DNA of 38,337 nucleotides from Paracoccaceae bacterium. GTDB taxonomy: Bacteria > Pseudomonadota > Alphaproteobacteria > Rhodobacterales > Rhodobacteraceae. A program made the translations under genes and the position numbers. Position 1 is the stretch's first letter; every line of letters begins with the position of its first letter. Below, one piece after another: positions 30,456 through 38,337 of this stretch. The notes below the pieces were generated by a model, which was not told the DNA's origin, did not search any database, and saw only the letters and a list, made by a program, of their open reading frames with translations. The DNA lies in contig JACZKR010000168.1 in NCBI GenBank assembly GCA_014859945.1, positions 1 through 38,337 on the forward strand. The letters are read 5' to 3'.

Positions 30456-30812
30456 TCAGTCGGGCGCGGCGGGGCTGTCGTCGGCAAATTCCGTGGCCAG
30501 TTCGGTTTCCAGAAACCGCTCGAACGCATCCAGATCGACCGGCTCGAACTGACCGAAGCCCTGCATCCAGACCGAGGCGTTGCGCAGGGCGTCCGGCTCC
30601 AGCTTGCACCAGATGACACGGCCGCGCCGCTCGCGGCTGATCAGGCCCGCGTCGGCCAGCGTCGCGAGGTGTTTCGAGATGGCGGCAAGGCTCATCTGAA
30701 AGGGTTCGGCCACGTCGGTCACCGCCATGTCGTCTTCCAGAAGCATGTTCAGGATCGCCCGGCGCGTCGGGTCGGCCAGTGCGGCAAAGACGGTGGAAAG
30801 CGGGTCGGCCAT
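30456..30812 (-). CDS. ArsR family winged-helix transcriptional regulator
   Basis: VFAALADPTRRAILNMLLEDDMAVTDVAEPFQMSLAAISKHLATLADAGLISRERRGRVIWCKLEPDAL. Confidence 0.92.
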   Translation of the reverse strand: MADPLSTVFAALADPTRRAILNMLLEDDMAVTDVAEPFQMSLAAISKHLATLADAGLISRERRGRVIWCKLEPDALRNASVWMQGFGQFEPVDLDAFERFLETELATEFADDSPAAPD

Positions 30813-31028
30813 GGGCGGACTATCGGGGCGGCCAGCGCAATCGTCAACCGGATGGTTGAATATCGTCAGGCCGGCATCAGGCCCTTTCGGGTGGCGCGGA
30901 TGGCGACGGCGCGATAGCGAATGTGCCTGATATCAACGGGTTGCGCGGCAAGGCTAAGGGGATTTGGCGCCTTGACTCAGAAGGGGCTTGCCCGTAGTTC
31001 AGGGCCAACTCTTCCAGGGGGTCACCCG

Positions 31029-31382
31029 ATGCCTTCCGAGCCCGACCGCGCACGACTTGAGGCGCTGGAAAAACGGCTTCAGGCGGCGCGCGGGGCCGAG
31101 GCGGCGGGCAAGGCCCCGGGCGCCAACCCGCGGGGAGAAGACCTGAGTCAGGCACAGCTGGCCTGGCGCATGGTGATCGAGCTTGTGGCCGGTCTGGCGA
31201 TCGGCTTCGGCATCGGATTCGGGCTGGACCGCTTTTTCGGGACCATGCCGCTGTTTCTGGTGCTGTTCATCTTCGCGGGGCTGGCGGCTGGCGTAAAAAC
31301 CATGCTGCGCTCGGCGAAGGAAGTGCAGGACAGACGGGCCGCCGCGGCGGCCAAGCAAGGGGAAGACGAACGTGGCTGGTGA
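31029..31382 (+). CDS. atpI: ATP synthase protein I (AtpI)
   Basis: [55 protein letters not shown], upstream of atpB. Confidence 0.9.
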   Translation: MPSEPDRARLEALEKRLQAARGAEAAGKAPGANPRGEDLSQAQLAWRMVIELVAGLAIGFGIGFGLDRFFGTMPLFLVLFIFAGLAAGVKTMLRSAKEVQDRRAAAAAKQGEDERGW

Positions 31383-32154
31383 AGCAGAAGCACATGGCGA
31401 AGGCGCGGGCCTGGCGTTCCACCCGCTTGACCAGTTCAAGGTGACCCCGCTGTTCGGGGACGGCCCGATCGAGTGGTACACGATCACCAACGTGACGCTG
31501 TGGATGGCGCTGGCGGTTCTGGCGATCATCCTGGTCTTCGCCGTGGGTTCCAAGGGCCGCGCCGTGGTGCCGACGCGCATCCAGTCGGTCGGCGAGATGG
31601 CTTACGGCTTCGTCTACAAGATGGTCGAGGATGTCGCGGGCCATGATGGCGCGAAGTTCTTCCCGCTGATCATGACGCTGTTCGTCTTCATCCTGTTTGC
31701 CAACATGCTCGGCCTGCTGCCCGGGTCGTTCACCCCCACCTCGCATATCGCGGTGACGGCGGTGCTGGGCTTTGGCTTCTTCATCTTCGTGACGGTTCTG
31801 GGCTTTGCCAAGAACGGCGTCCACTTCCTGGGCCTGTTCTGGATGTCGGATGCGCCGCTGATCCTGCGCCCGATCATCGCGGTCATCGAGGTGATTTCCT
31901 ACTTCGTGCGTCCGGTCAGCCACTCGATCCGTCTTGCCGGCAACATCATGGCGGGCCACGCCGTTATGAAGGTTTTCGCCGCCTTCGCGCCCCTGGTGCT
32001 GATCTCGACCATCGGTGTGGTCGTGACCCCGGTCTCGATCCTGGCGATCACGGCGATCTACGCGCTTGAGGTGCTGGTTGCCTTCATCCAGGCCTATGTC
32101 TTCACGATCCTCGCCTGCGTTTACCTGAAGGATGCGCTGCATCCGGGTCACTGA
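31372..32154 (+). CDS. atpB: F0F1 ATP synthase subunit a
   Basis: [34 protein letters not shown]...[25 protein letters not shown] start overlapping atpI. Confidence 0.96.
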   Translation: MAGEAEAHGEGAGLAFHPLDQFKVTPLFGDGPIEWYTITNVTLWMALAVLAIILVFAVGSKGRAVVPTRIQSVGEMAYGFVYKMVEDVAGHDGAKFFPLIMTLFVFILFANMLGLLPGSFTPTSHIAVTAVLGFGFFIFVTVLGFAKNGVHFLGLFWMSDAPLILRPIIAVIEVISYFVRPVSHSIRLAGNIMAGHAVMKVFAAFAPLVLISTIGVVVTPVSILAITAIYALEVLVAFIQAYVFTILACVYLKDALHPGH

Positions 32155-32200
32155 TCCGCAGGCCCCCTACCCACCAGATTCCATCGTAAGGAGAAGAAAC

Positions 32201-32440
32201 ATGGAAATCGCTGCAGCCGCTGCTCTCGGCAAATTCATCGGCGCCGGTCTGGCCGCCATCGGTTCGGGCGCTGCCGCCATCGGTGTTGGCAACGTTGCCG
32301 GCAACTTCCTGGCGGGTGCCCTGCGCAACCCGTCGGCCGCCGGTTCGCAAACCGCGACCCTCTTCATCGGTCTGGCCTTCGCGGAAGCTCTGGGGATCTT
32401 CTCGTTCCTCGTCGCGCTTCTGCTGATGTTCGCCGTCTGA
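32201..32440 (+). CDS. atpE: F0F1 ATP synthase subunit c
   Basis: [64 protein letters not shown]. Confidence 0.96.
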   Translation: MEIAAAAALGKFIGAGLAAIGSGAAAIGVGNVAGNFLAGALRNPSAAGSQTATLFIGLAFAEALGIFSFLVALLLMFAV

Positions 32441-32520
32441 TCTGACGCTCGCATCCTTACGGTCGGGGGTGGCGCCTCGCGCCATCCCCGAGAATCCAGA
32501 AGGGTCCGACGGAGGACAAG

Positions 32521-33078
32521 ATGACGACCACCAACACCACCACCGAAGCGGTTGCAGATGCCGCCCACGGGGCCGCCGAGGCGGGCTCGGGCGGGATGCC
32601 GCAACTTGACTTCTCGACCTTCCCGAACCAGATCTTCTGGCTCGTCGTCTCGCTTCTGGTGATCTACTTCGTGCTGTCGCGCGTGGCCCTGCCCCGCATC
32701 GCCGGCACCCTGGCCGAGCGCAAGGGCACCATCACCAACGACCTGGCAGCGGCCGAAGAGCTGAAGCAGAAGGCCGTTGCGGCCGAGAAGGCCTATAACG
32801 ACGCACTGGTTCAGGCCCGCGCCGAAGCCGGCAAGATCGTGGCGCAGGCCCGTGCCGACATTCAGGCCGACCTGAACGTGGCAACCGCCAAGGCCGATGC
32901 CGAAATCGCCGCCAAGGCCGCGGAATCGGAGAAGAAGATCGCCGAAATCCGTGCCGGCGCCATGGAAGCGGTCAGCGCCGTTGCCCGTGACACCGCGGCC
33001 GAACTGGTTTCGGTGCTGGGCGGCAAGGCCGATCCGGCTGCCGTCGAAGCCGCCGTTACCGCCGCGCTGAAAGGGTAA
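32521..33078 (+). CDS. atpX: F0F1 ATP synthase subunit b'
   Basis: [58 protein letters not shown]. Confidence 0.93.
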   Translation: MTTTNTTTEAVADAAHGAAEAGSGGMPQLDFSTFPNQIFWLVVSLLVIYFVLSRVALPRIAGTLAERKGTITNDLAAAEELKQKAVAAEKAYNDALVQARAEAGKIVAQARADIQADLNVATAKADAEIAAKAAESEKKIAEIRAGAMEAVSAVARDTAAELVSVLGGKADPAAVEAAVTAALKG

Positions 33079-33081
33079 GCC

Positions 33082-33639
33082 ATGAAGAAGATCGCATTTG
33101 CCCTTCCGCTTCTGGCCGCCACGCCCGCGATGGCTGCCTCGGGCCCGTTCTTTTCGCTGCACAACACGAACTTCGTCGTGCTGCTGGCCTTTCTGGTCTT
33201 TGTCGGCATCCTGCTGAAGTTCAAGGTTCCGGCCAAGATCGCCGGGATGCTGGACGCCCGCGCCAATCTGATCAAGGCCGAGCTGGACGAAGCCAAGGCG
33301 CTGCGCGAAGAGGCCCGGCTGCTGCTGTCTTCCTATGAGAAGAAGCAGAAAGAGATGCAGGAGCAATCCGAACGCATCGTTGCCTCGGCCAAGGAAGAAG
33401 CGCTGGCCGCCGCCGCCCAGGCCCGCGAGGACCTGAAGGCTTCGATCGCGCGCCGTCTGGCCGCCGCCGAAGATCAGATCGCCTCGGCCGAAACCTCGGC
33501 CATCCGTCAGGTGCGCGAGCAGGCGGTTCAGGTCGCCGTGGCTGCCGCCGGCGCGGTTCTGGCCAAGCAGACCGACGCCGCGAGTGCCGCCGCCTCGATC
33601 GACGCGGCCATCGGCCAAGTTGAAGCCAAGCTGCACTGA
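33082..33639 (+). CDS. atpF: F0F1 ATP synthase subunit b
   Basis: FFSLHNTNFVVLLAFLVFVGILLKFKVPAKIAGMLDARANLIKAELDEAKALREEA. Confidence 0.95.
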   Translation: MKKIAFALPLLAATPAMAASGPFFSLHNTNFVVLLAFLVFVGILLKFKVPAKIAGMLDARANLIKAELDEAKALREEARLLLSSYEKKQKEMQEQSERIVASAKEEALAAAAQAREDLKASIARRLAAAEDQIASAETSAIRQVREQAVQVAVAAAGAVLAKQTDAASAAASIDAAIGQVEAKLH

Positions 33640-33659
33640 TTGCGGGATAATTTCGGCTG

Positions 33660-33688
33660 ATGGCCCGGGCACCAGCCCCGGGCCATTT
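33660..33688. terminator. Hairpin terminator between convergent atpF and GntR gene
   Basis: atggcccggg ... cccgggccattt, 10-bp stem. Confidence 0.75.
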
Positions 33689-33693
33689 GCATT

Positions 33694-34461
33694 TCAGCGG
33701 GCTTTCTCGTGTTCCAGCCGCTGGCGTGCAATCGCCTCATTCCGGTCGGCGCGCATGCGGTCGGTCATCGCGTCGCGGACATAATCCATATGCACCTCGA
33801 CCGCCGCCCGCGCGGCACCCGGGTCACGCGCCATCAGCGCGTCGTTGATGGCGCGGTGCTGGTCAAGCAGCTGGTCGCGGGTGATGCGGTTCTTGAACAT
33901 CATCTGACGGTTATAGAAGACGCCCTTCCGCAGCAGGTCATACATTGATCGCATCATGTGCAGCATGACCACGTTGTGGCTGGCTTCGATGATCGCCATG
34001 TGGAAGGCGGCATCCAGTTCGGCTTCGTCCGAGGGGTCGCGCTTCTGATGGGCGACTTCCATCTTGTTGAAGATCGTCTCGATCACCTTCAGATCGGTGT
34101 CCGAGCCCAGCCGCGCCGCGCGGTCTGCCGCCAGCCCCTCCATATCCCGGCGAAAGGCGATGTAGTCGAAAACCGCCTCATCATGATCGGCAAACAGCTG
34201 CACCAGCGCGGGTGAAAAGGCCGAACCCAGCACATCGCCGACATAGATGCCCGAGTTGGGGCGGCTGACCAGAAGCCCGCGCTGCTGCAACTCGGCCACC
34301 GCTTCGCGCAGCGAGGGGCGCGAGACGCCCAGCCTTTCGGACAGTTCGCGTTCCGAGGGCAGCCGCTCACCGGGTTGCAGGATACCACGCAGAATCAGAA
34401 GCTCGATCTGGCGGACCACGCTGTGAGAGAGCTTCTCGGCTTCGATCTTGTGGAATGGCAT
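33694..34461 (-). CDS. GntR family regulator, FadR/FCD subfamily
   Basis: LILRGILQPGERLPSERELSERLGVSRPSLREAVAELQQRGLLVSRPNSGIYV; C-terminal FCD helical region. Confidence 0.93.
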   Translation of the reverse strand: MPFHKIEAEKLSHSVVRQIELLILRGILQPGERLPSERELSERLGVSRPSLREAVAELQQRGLLVSRPNSGIYVGDVLGSAFSPALVQLFADHDEAVFDYIAFRRDMEGLAADRAARLGSDTDLKVIETIFNKMEVAHQKRDPSDEAELDAAFHMAIIEASHNVVMLHMMRSMYDLLRKGVFYNRQMMFKNRITRDQLLDQHRAINDALMARDPGAARAAVEVHMDYVRDAMTDRMRADRNEAIARQRLEHEKAR

Positions 34462-34475
34462 CGCAAACGCCCCTG

Positions 34476-34498
34476 ATTGGTCGAAACATATGACCAAT
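34476..34498. promoter_or_regulatory. Candidate GntR-family operator
   Basis: ATTGGTC-N9-GACCAAT perfect inverted repeat just upstream of the GntR start codon. Confidence 0.55.
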
Positions 34499-34517
34499 AG
34501 GGGGCGGGCCTCAATGC

Positions 34518-34543
34518 AAAAAGGGCCGGCAATGCCGGCCCCC
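34518..34543 (-). terminator. Terminator of the OmpA-family gene
   Basis: Minus strand gggccgg-cattg-ccggccc followed by ttttt. Confidence 0.75.
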
Positions 34544-34564
34544 TGCTTAATTCTTCGGCACCGA

Positions 34565-35221
34565 TCAGCGGGTCGGGCGAATGATGATCTCGACCCGGCG
34601 GTTCTGCGCGCGGCCTTCGGGCGTCAGGTTCGACGCGATCGGCCGGTCTTCGCCCGCGCCGATCGACTGGATGCGGCTGGAGGGCACGCCCGACCCGACC
34701 AGAACATTGGCGACCGCACCCGCACGGCGCAGCGACAGGTCCTTGTTGTAGGCCGCGGCCCCGGTGTTGTCGGTGTGGCCGATCACCTGGATCGTGCTGT
34801 TGGGATATTTCACCAGGCTGGCCCCGACCGACTGGATGTCGCGCACCAGTGTCGAGTTCAGGCTGGCGCTGTCCACGGCGAACAGCAGGTCCTGCGGCAT
34901 GTTCACCACAAGGTAATCGCCATAGTTGGTGACCGAGATATTCGGGTTCGAGATCGAGCCGCGCAGTTCGGCCGCCTGACGGTCAAGGTCCTGCCCGATC
35001 AGCGCACCGGCACCCGCGCCGATGGCGCCGCCGATCAGCGCGCCCTTCAGCTTGTCGTCGTCGCTGATGGCGGCGCCGGTCGCGGCACCGATCAGGCCGC
35101 CAATCACCGCACCGTTCTTGGTCCGGGCATTCGGATCGTTCGGATATGCATTGGGATCGACGCAGGCCGAAAGCAGGACGGCGCCGGAAAGGGTCAGGAA
35201 AAGCGGGGTCTTGAAGGTCAT
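34565..35221 (-). CDS. OmpA family lipoprotein (YiaD-like)
   Basis: Lipobox LSAC; glycine-zipper GGLIGAATGAAI...GGAIGAGAGALIG; OmpA domain IQVIGHTDNTGAAAYNKDLSLRRAGAVANVLV...AQNRRVEIIIRPTR. Confidence 0.93.
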   Translation of the reverse strand: MTFKTPLFLTLSGAVLLSACVDPNAYPNDPNARTKNGAVIGGLIGAATGAAISDDDKLKGALIGGAIGAGAGALIGQDLDRQAAELRGSISNPNISVTNYGDYLVVNMPQDLLFAVDSASLNSTLVRDIQSVGASLVKYPNSTIQVIGHTDNTGAAAYNKDLSLRRAGAVANVLVGSGVPSSRIQSIGAGEDRPIASNLTPEGRAQNRRVEIIIRPTR

Positions 35222-35248
35222 TCTGCTGCCTCTTTGAAAAGCAGGCCG

Positions 35249-35329
35249 TCAACGGGCCTTGGCCCAGATATACCAGCCCGCGCCGGCGGCCGACAGGCCC
35301 GCCATCGGAAGGCGCAGCTTTCCGCCCAT
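35249..35329 (-). CDS. Putative 26-aa hydrophobic micro-protein
   Basis: MGGKLRLPMAGLSAAGAGWYIWAKAR; start overlaps the stop of the upstream ada-like gene by one base. Confidence 0.3.
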   Translation of the reverse strand: MGGKLRLPMAGLSAAGAGWYIWAKAR

Positions 35330-36174
35330 CACGAAAGCGGGATCGCGTCGGCCCTTGCGGCTTCCCAGGCCAGAATGGCGCGCTTGACGGGCAGCCCCCA
35401 GTGGTAGCCGCCAAGCCCGCCGTCGCGGCGCAGCGCCCGGTGGCAGGGGATCAGAAAGCTGATCGGATTGCGCCCCACGGCCGTCCCCACGGCCCGCACC
35501 GCCGCCGGATGGCCGACCGCTCCGGCAATCTCGGAATAAGTGGTCACATGGCCCGTGGGCACGCGCATCAGCGCCTCCCAAACCTTGATCTGGAAGGGGG
35601 CGCCGATCAGGTGCAGCGCGGTTTCGCCCCCGCCGCCGAAGGCTGCATCGACCCAGGGCCGCAGCGGCGCGGCGTCGGCGACGAAATCCGCCTTCGGCCA
35701 GCGGCGCATCAGATCGTCCACCGCGGCCTCGGCCCCCATCTCGGCGCCAAAACCCATGCCGCAGATGCCGCGGTCGGTGCCCATCACCACCATCGGGCCG
35801 AAGGGGCTGTCAAACCAGCCGTGGCGGATGGTCAGCCCCTCACCGGCGCGGGCGTAGTCACCGGGGCTCATCGCCTCCCAGCGCATGAACAGGTCATGCA
35901 GGCGGCCGGTGCCGGACAGGCCGGTGGCAAGGCTGGTTTCCAGCACGGTGAACCGTTCGGCCAGAAGGCGGCGGGCATGGTCCAGCGTCAGATACTGCTG
36001 ATAGCGCTTGGGCGAGATGCCCACCCATTGCGAGAAAACGCGCTGAAAATGCGCGGGCGACATGTCCATCCGCCGCGCGAGGTCTTCCAGCGACAGCGTT
36101 GGCCCGCCCTGATCAATGATCTTCAGGGCGCGGCCGATGACGGCGTAATGATAGCTTGGGCTCTGGTCGGTCAT
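35329..36174 (-). CDS. Ada-like methylated-DNA-protein cysteine methyltransferase with AraC-type HTH
   Basis: LEDLARRMDMSPAHFQRVFSQWVGISPKRYQQYL and VPTGHVTTYSEIAGAVGHPAAVRAVGTAVGRNPISFLIPCHRALRRDGGLGGYHWGLPVKRAILAWE. Confidence 0.95.
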   Translation of the reverse strand: MTDQSPSYHYAVIGRALKIIDQGGPTLSLEDLARRMDMSPAHFQRVFSQWVGISPKRYQQYLTLDHARRLLAERFTVLETSLATGLSGTGRLHDLFMRWEAMSPGDYARAGEGLTIRHGWFDSPFGPMVVMGTDRGICGMGFGAEMGAEAAVDDLMRRWPKADFVADAAPLRPWVDAAFGGGGETALHLIGAPFQIKVWEALMRVPTGHVTTYSEIAGAVGHPAAVRAVGTAVGRNPISFLIPCHRALRRDGGLGGYHWGLPVKRAILAWEAARADAIPLS

Positions 36175-36281
36175 GGCACTCTCCTGCCGGCAATCTAGGA
36201 TGTGCCCGCCCGCGCCGCGACCCGTTTCCTGCGCGAAGCTGATCGCTTGCCCGGCGGGGGCCGCTGGTGCATACCGGCGCC

Positions 36282-36926
36282 ATGGCACGCCAGCTTGATT
36301 ATCCTGCGATGCAACGCATTTTCGCCCGGTTCCGCGATCTGGAACCGGAGCCGAAGGGCGAGCTGGATCATGTCAACGCCTACACCCTTCTGGTGGCCGT
36401 CGCCCTTTCGGCACAGGCCACCGATGTTGGGGTGAACCGGGCCACGCGGAACCTTTTCCCCATCGCCGACACGCCGCAGAAGATGCTGGATCTGGGCGAG
36501 GAAGGGCTGATCGAACATATCCGCACCATCGGCCTTTACCGCAACAAGGCCAAGAATGTCATCCGCCTGTCGCAGCTGCTGATCGAGCGCTTCGGAGGCG
36601 AGGTGCCTTCATCGCGCGCCGCCCTGCAATCCTTGCCGGGCGTCGGGCGCAAGACGGCGAATGTGGTGCTGAACATGTGGTTCCGCATGCCGGCGCAGGC
36701 GGTGGATACCCATATCTTCCGCGTCGGCAACCGCACCGGCATCGCCCCCGGCAAGGACGAAACCGCCGTCGAGCGTGCCATCGAAGACAACGTCCCGGCC
36801 GAATACCAGCAGCACGCGCACCACTGGCTGATCCTGCACGGCCGCTATATCTGCACCGCCCGCAAGCCCCGCTGCACCGTCTGCCCGATCAGCGCAGAGT
36901 GCCAATACGAGGAAAAGACCACATGA
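36282..36926 (+). CDS. nth: Endonuclease III
   Basis: LSAQATDVGVNRATRNLF, LPGVGRKTANVVLNMWF, VDTHIFRVGNRTG, C-x6-C-x2-C-x5-C cluster at C-terminus. Confidence 0.96.
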   Translation: MARQLDYPAMQRIFARFRDLEPEPKGELDHVNAYTLLVAVALSAQATDVGVNRATRNLFPIADTPQKMLDLGEEGLIEHIRTIGLYRNKAKNVIRLSQLLIERFGGEVPSSRAALQSLPGVGRKTANVVLNMWFRMPAQAVDTHIFRVGNRTGIAPGKDETAVERAIEDNVPAEYQQHAHHWLILHGRYICTARKPRCTVCPISAECQYEEKTT

Positions 36927-37906
36927 ACCGCTACCAGGTCGTCGGCATCGGCAATGCCATCGTCGACGTCTTCTCGCAGGCCGACGATTCATTTCTTGAG
37001 ATGATGGGCATCGGCAAGGGCATCATGCAACTGGTTGAGCGTGAGCGGGGCGAACTGCTGTACGCCGCGATGAAGGACCGCGTTCAGGCGCCCGGCGGTT
37101 CGGTGGCGAACACGCTGGCGGGCCTTGGCGGGCTGGGCCTGACCACAGCCTTCATCGGGCGGGTGCATGACGATGCGCTGGGGCGCTTCTACGCCCGGAC
37201 CATGGCCGAGGAAGGCACCGATTTCGTCAACGCGCCGGTGCCGGGGGGCGAGTTGCCGACCTCACGCTCGATGATCTTCGTCTCGCCGGATGGGGAGCGG
37301 TCGATGAACACTTATCTGGGCATTTCCTCGGAACTGGGCCCCGATGATGTGGCCGATGATGTGGCCGGCGCCGCCGAAATCCTGTTCCTTGAGGGCTATC
37401 TTTACGACAAGCCCAAGGGCAAGGCCGCCTTTGAACGCGCGGCAAAGCTGTGCCAACAGGGCGGCGGGCGGGCGGGGATTGCGCTGTCGGACCCGTTCTG
37501 CGTGGATCGCCACCGCAATGACTTTCGCCGGCTGGTGCGCGACCTCGACTATGTGATCGGCAACCAGCACGAATGGGAAAGCCTTTACCAGACCGATCTT
37601 GACAGCGCGCTGGATCAGGCGCGGCAGGATGCGGGGCTGGTGGTCTGCACCCGGTCGGGCGATGAGGTGATCCTCTTGCAGGGCGATGACCGGGCCGTGG
37701 TGCCGGTGCGGCGCGTGGTGCCCGTCGATGCCACGGGCGCGGGCGACCAGTTCGCGGCCGGCTTCCTTTACGGCGTGGCGACGGGGCAGACGCTGGCCAC
37801 CGCCGGGCGGATGGGCTGCGTGGCGGCGGCCGAGGTGATCAGCCATTTCGGCGCCCGCCCCGAGGCCGATCTGAAGGCGCTCTTCCGCAAGGAGGGGCTG
37901 ATCTAA
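36923..37906 (+). CDS. PfkB family carbohydrate/nucleoside kinase (adenosine kinase-like)
   Basis: VVGIGNAIVDVFSQADDSFL, GGSVANTLAGLGGLGL, VPVDATGAGDQFAAGFLYGVATGQ; 4-nt overlap with nth. Confidence 0.93.
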   Translation: MNRYQVVGIGNAIVDVFSQADDSFLEMMGIGKGIMQLVERERGELLYAAMKDRVQAPGGSVANTLAGLGGLGLTTAFIGRVHDDALGRFYARTMAEEGTDFVNAPVPGGELPTSRSMIFVSPDGERSMNTYLGISSELGPDDVADDVAGAAEILFLEGYLYDKPKGKAAFERAAKLCQQGGGRAGIALSDPFCVDRHRNDFRRLVRDLDYVIGNQHEWESLYQTDLDSALDQARQDAGLVVCTRSGDEVILLQGDDRAVVPVRRVVPVDATGAGDQFAAGFLYGVATGQTLATAGRMGCVAAAEVISHFGARPEADLKALFRKEGLI

Positions 37907-38337
37907 CCGGCGCTCCAGCGGCAAGTGCCGGCGCAGACCGGCACCGCCGCCGCAATTGCCCGCGCGATGATGGCTGGCACCCGGGCATCGGCCCCAAGAG
38001 GCGGCAGAAGGCGGCCGGCAAAGCCCGCTTCGTCCAGCGCGGCGGGAATGTCGCCCGTCACATGGCCGCCGCCCGCCGCGAAGAAGGGTAGGCAAACGGC
38101 AGCGGCGGGAAAATCCCGGGCTTCGGCGATGCGCGGCGACTGGTCGATGAAGGCCGCCTCGGCCCTGATGCCCAGTTCAGCCGCAATGCGCCCCGCCACA
38201 TGCCGGGCGATGTCCGACGGCGCCGCGCTGCGGCCCGATCCATGGGCGGCCAGCAGAACCGCACCCGCCCCCGCCTCTCGCGCCAGCGTGACCGCCAGAT
38301 CATGCACGGCCGGGTCGCAACCCATGGGTTCCAGCAC
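37903..38337 (-). CDS. CbiX-like sirohydrochlorin chelatase domain protein (cut by window end)
   Basis: AVLLAAHGSGRSAAPSDIARHVAGRIAAELG...VCLPFFAAGGGHVTGDIP; reading frame reaches the window edge. Confidence 0.8.
   Translation of the reverse strand: MLEPMGCDPAVHDLAVTLAREAGAGAVLLAAHGSGRSAAPSDIARHVAGRIAAELGIRAEAAFIDQSPRIAEARDFPAAAVCLPFFAAGGGHVTGDIPAALDEAGFAGRLLPPLGADARVPAIIARAIAAAVPVCAGTCRWSAG

Noticed and set aside
32167-33672. 501-aa ORF on - strand across atpE and both b subunits
   Set aside because: Spans three well-supported genes in antisense; Gly-rich artefact.

Overview
GC-rich alphaproteobacterial chromosome segment, Rhodobacterales-like judging by the atpI-B-E-b'-b cluster, a DUF2125-like protein and an Hsp20/DUF1150 pair. 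Most of it is housekeeping: lepA, uvrB, purE/purK, a sulfate adenylyltransferase/APS-kinase fusion, trxB, rpsU, the F0 ATP synthase operon, an ada-like methyltransferase, nth, a PfkB kinase and tRNA-Arg(TCT). Two stretches look accessory. (1) About 1.9-3.75 kb: an AT-richer standalone SIR2-like gene directly after lepA, a tRNA-3'-end-like fragment, and an orphan BrnA-type antitoxin with iteron-like repeats upstream. (2) About 11.1-22.0 kb: a complete dipeptide/oligopeptide-type ABC transporter bracketed by two paralogous M19 dipeptidases, followed by an SDR, a mandelate-racemase-subgroup enolase-superfamily enzyme and a Rieske oxygenase; this is a plausible uncharacterised catabolic locus. Non-coding highlights: a palindromic repeat whose TAG forms the stop codon of three adjacent genes, GC-rich repeats in inverted orientation around the second dipeptidase, a 14-bp perfect stem with a G-free loop between uvrB and an NDUFS4-like gene, a candidate alphaproteobacterial LexA box upstream of uvrB, an intra-operon hairpin next to the permease start, and regulator-site-like repeats upstream of Lrp and GntR genes. 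No CRISPR array, transposase, integrase or rRNA was seen. All calls are by reading the sequence and ORF track; no database search was run.
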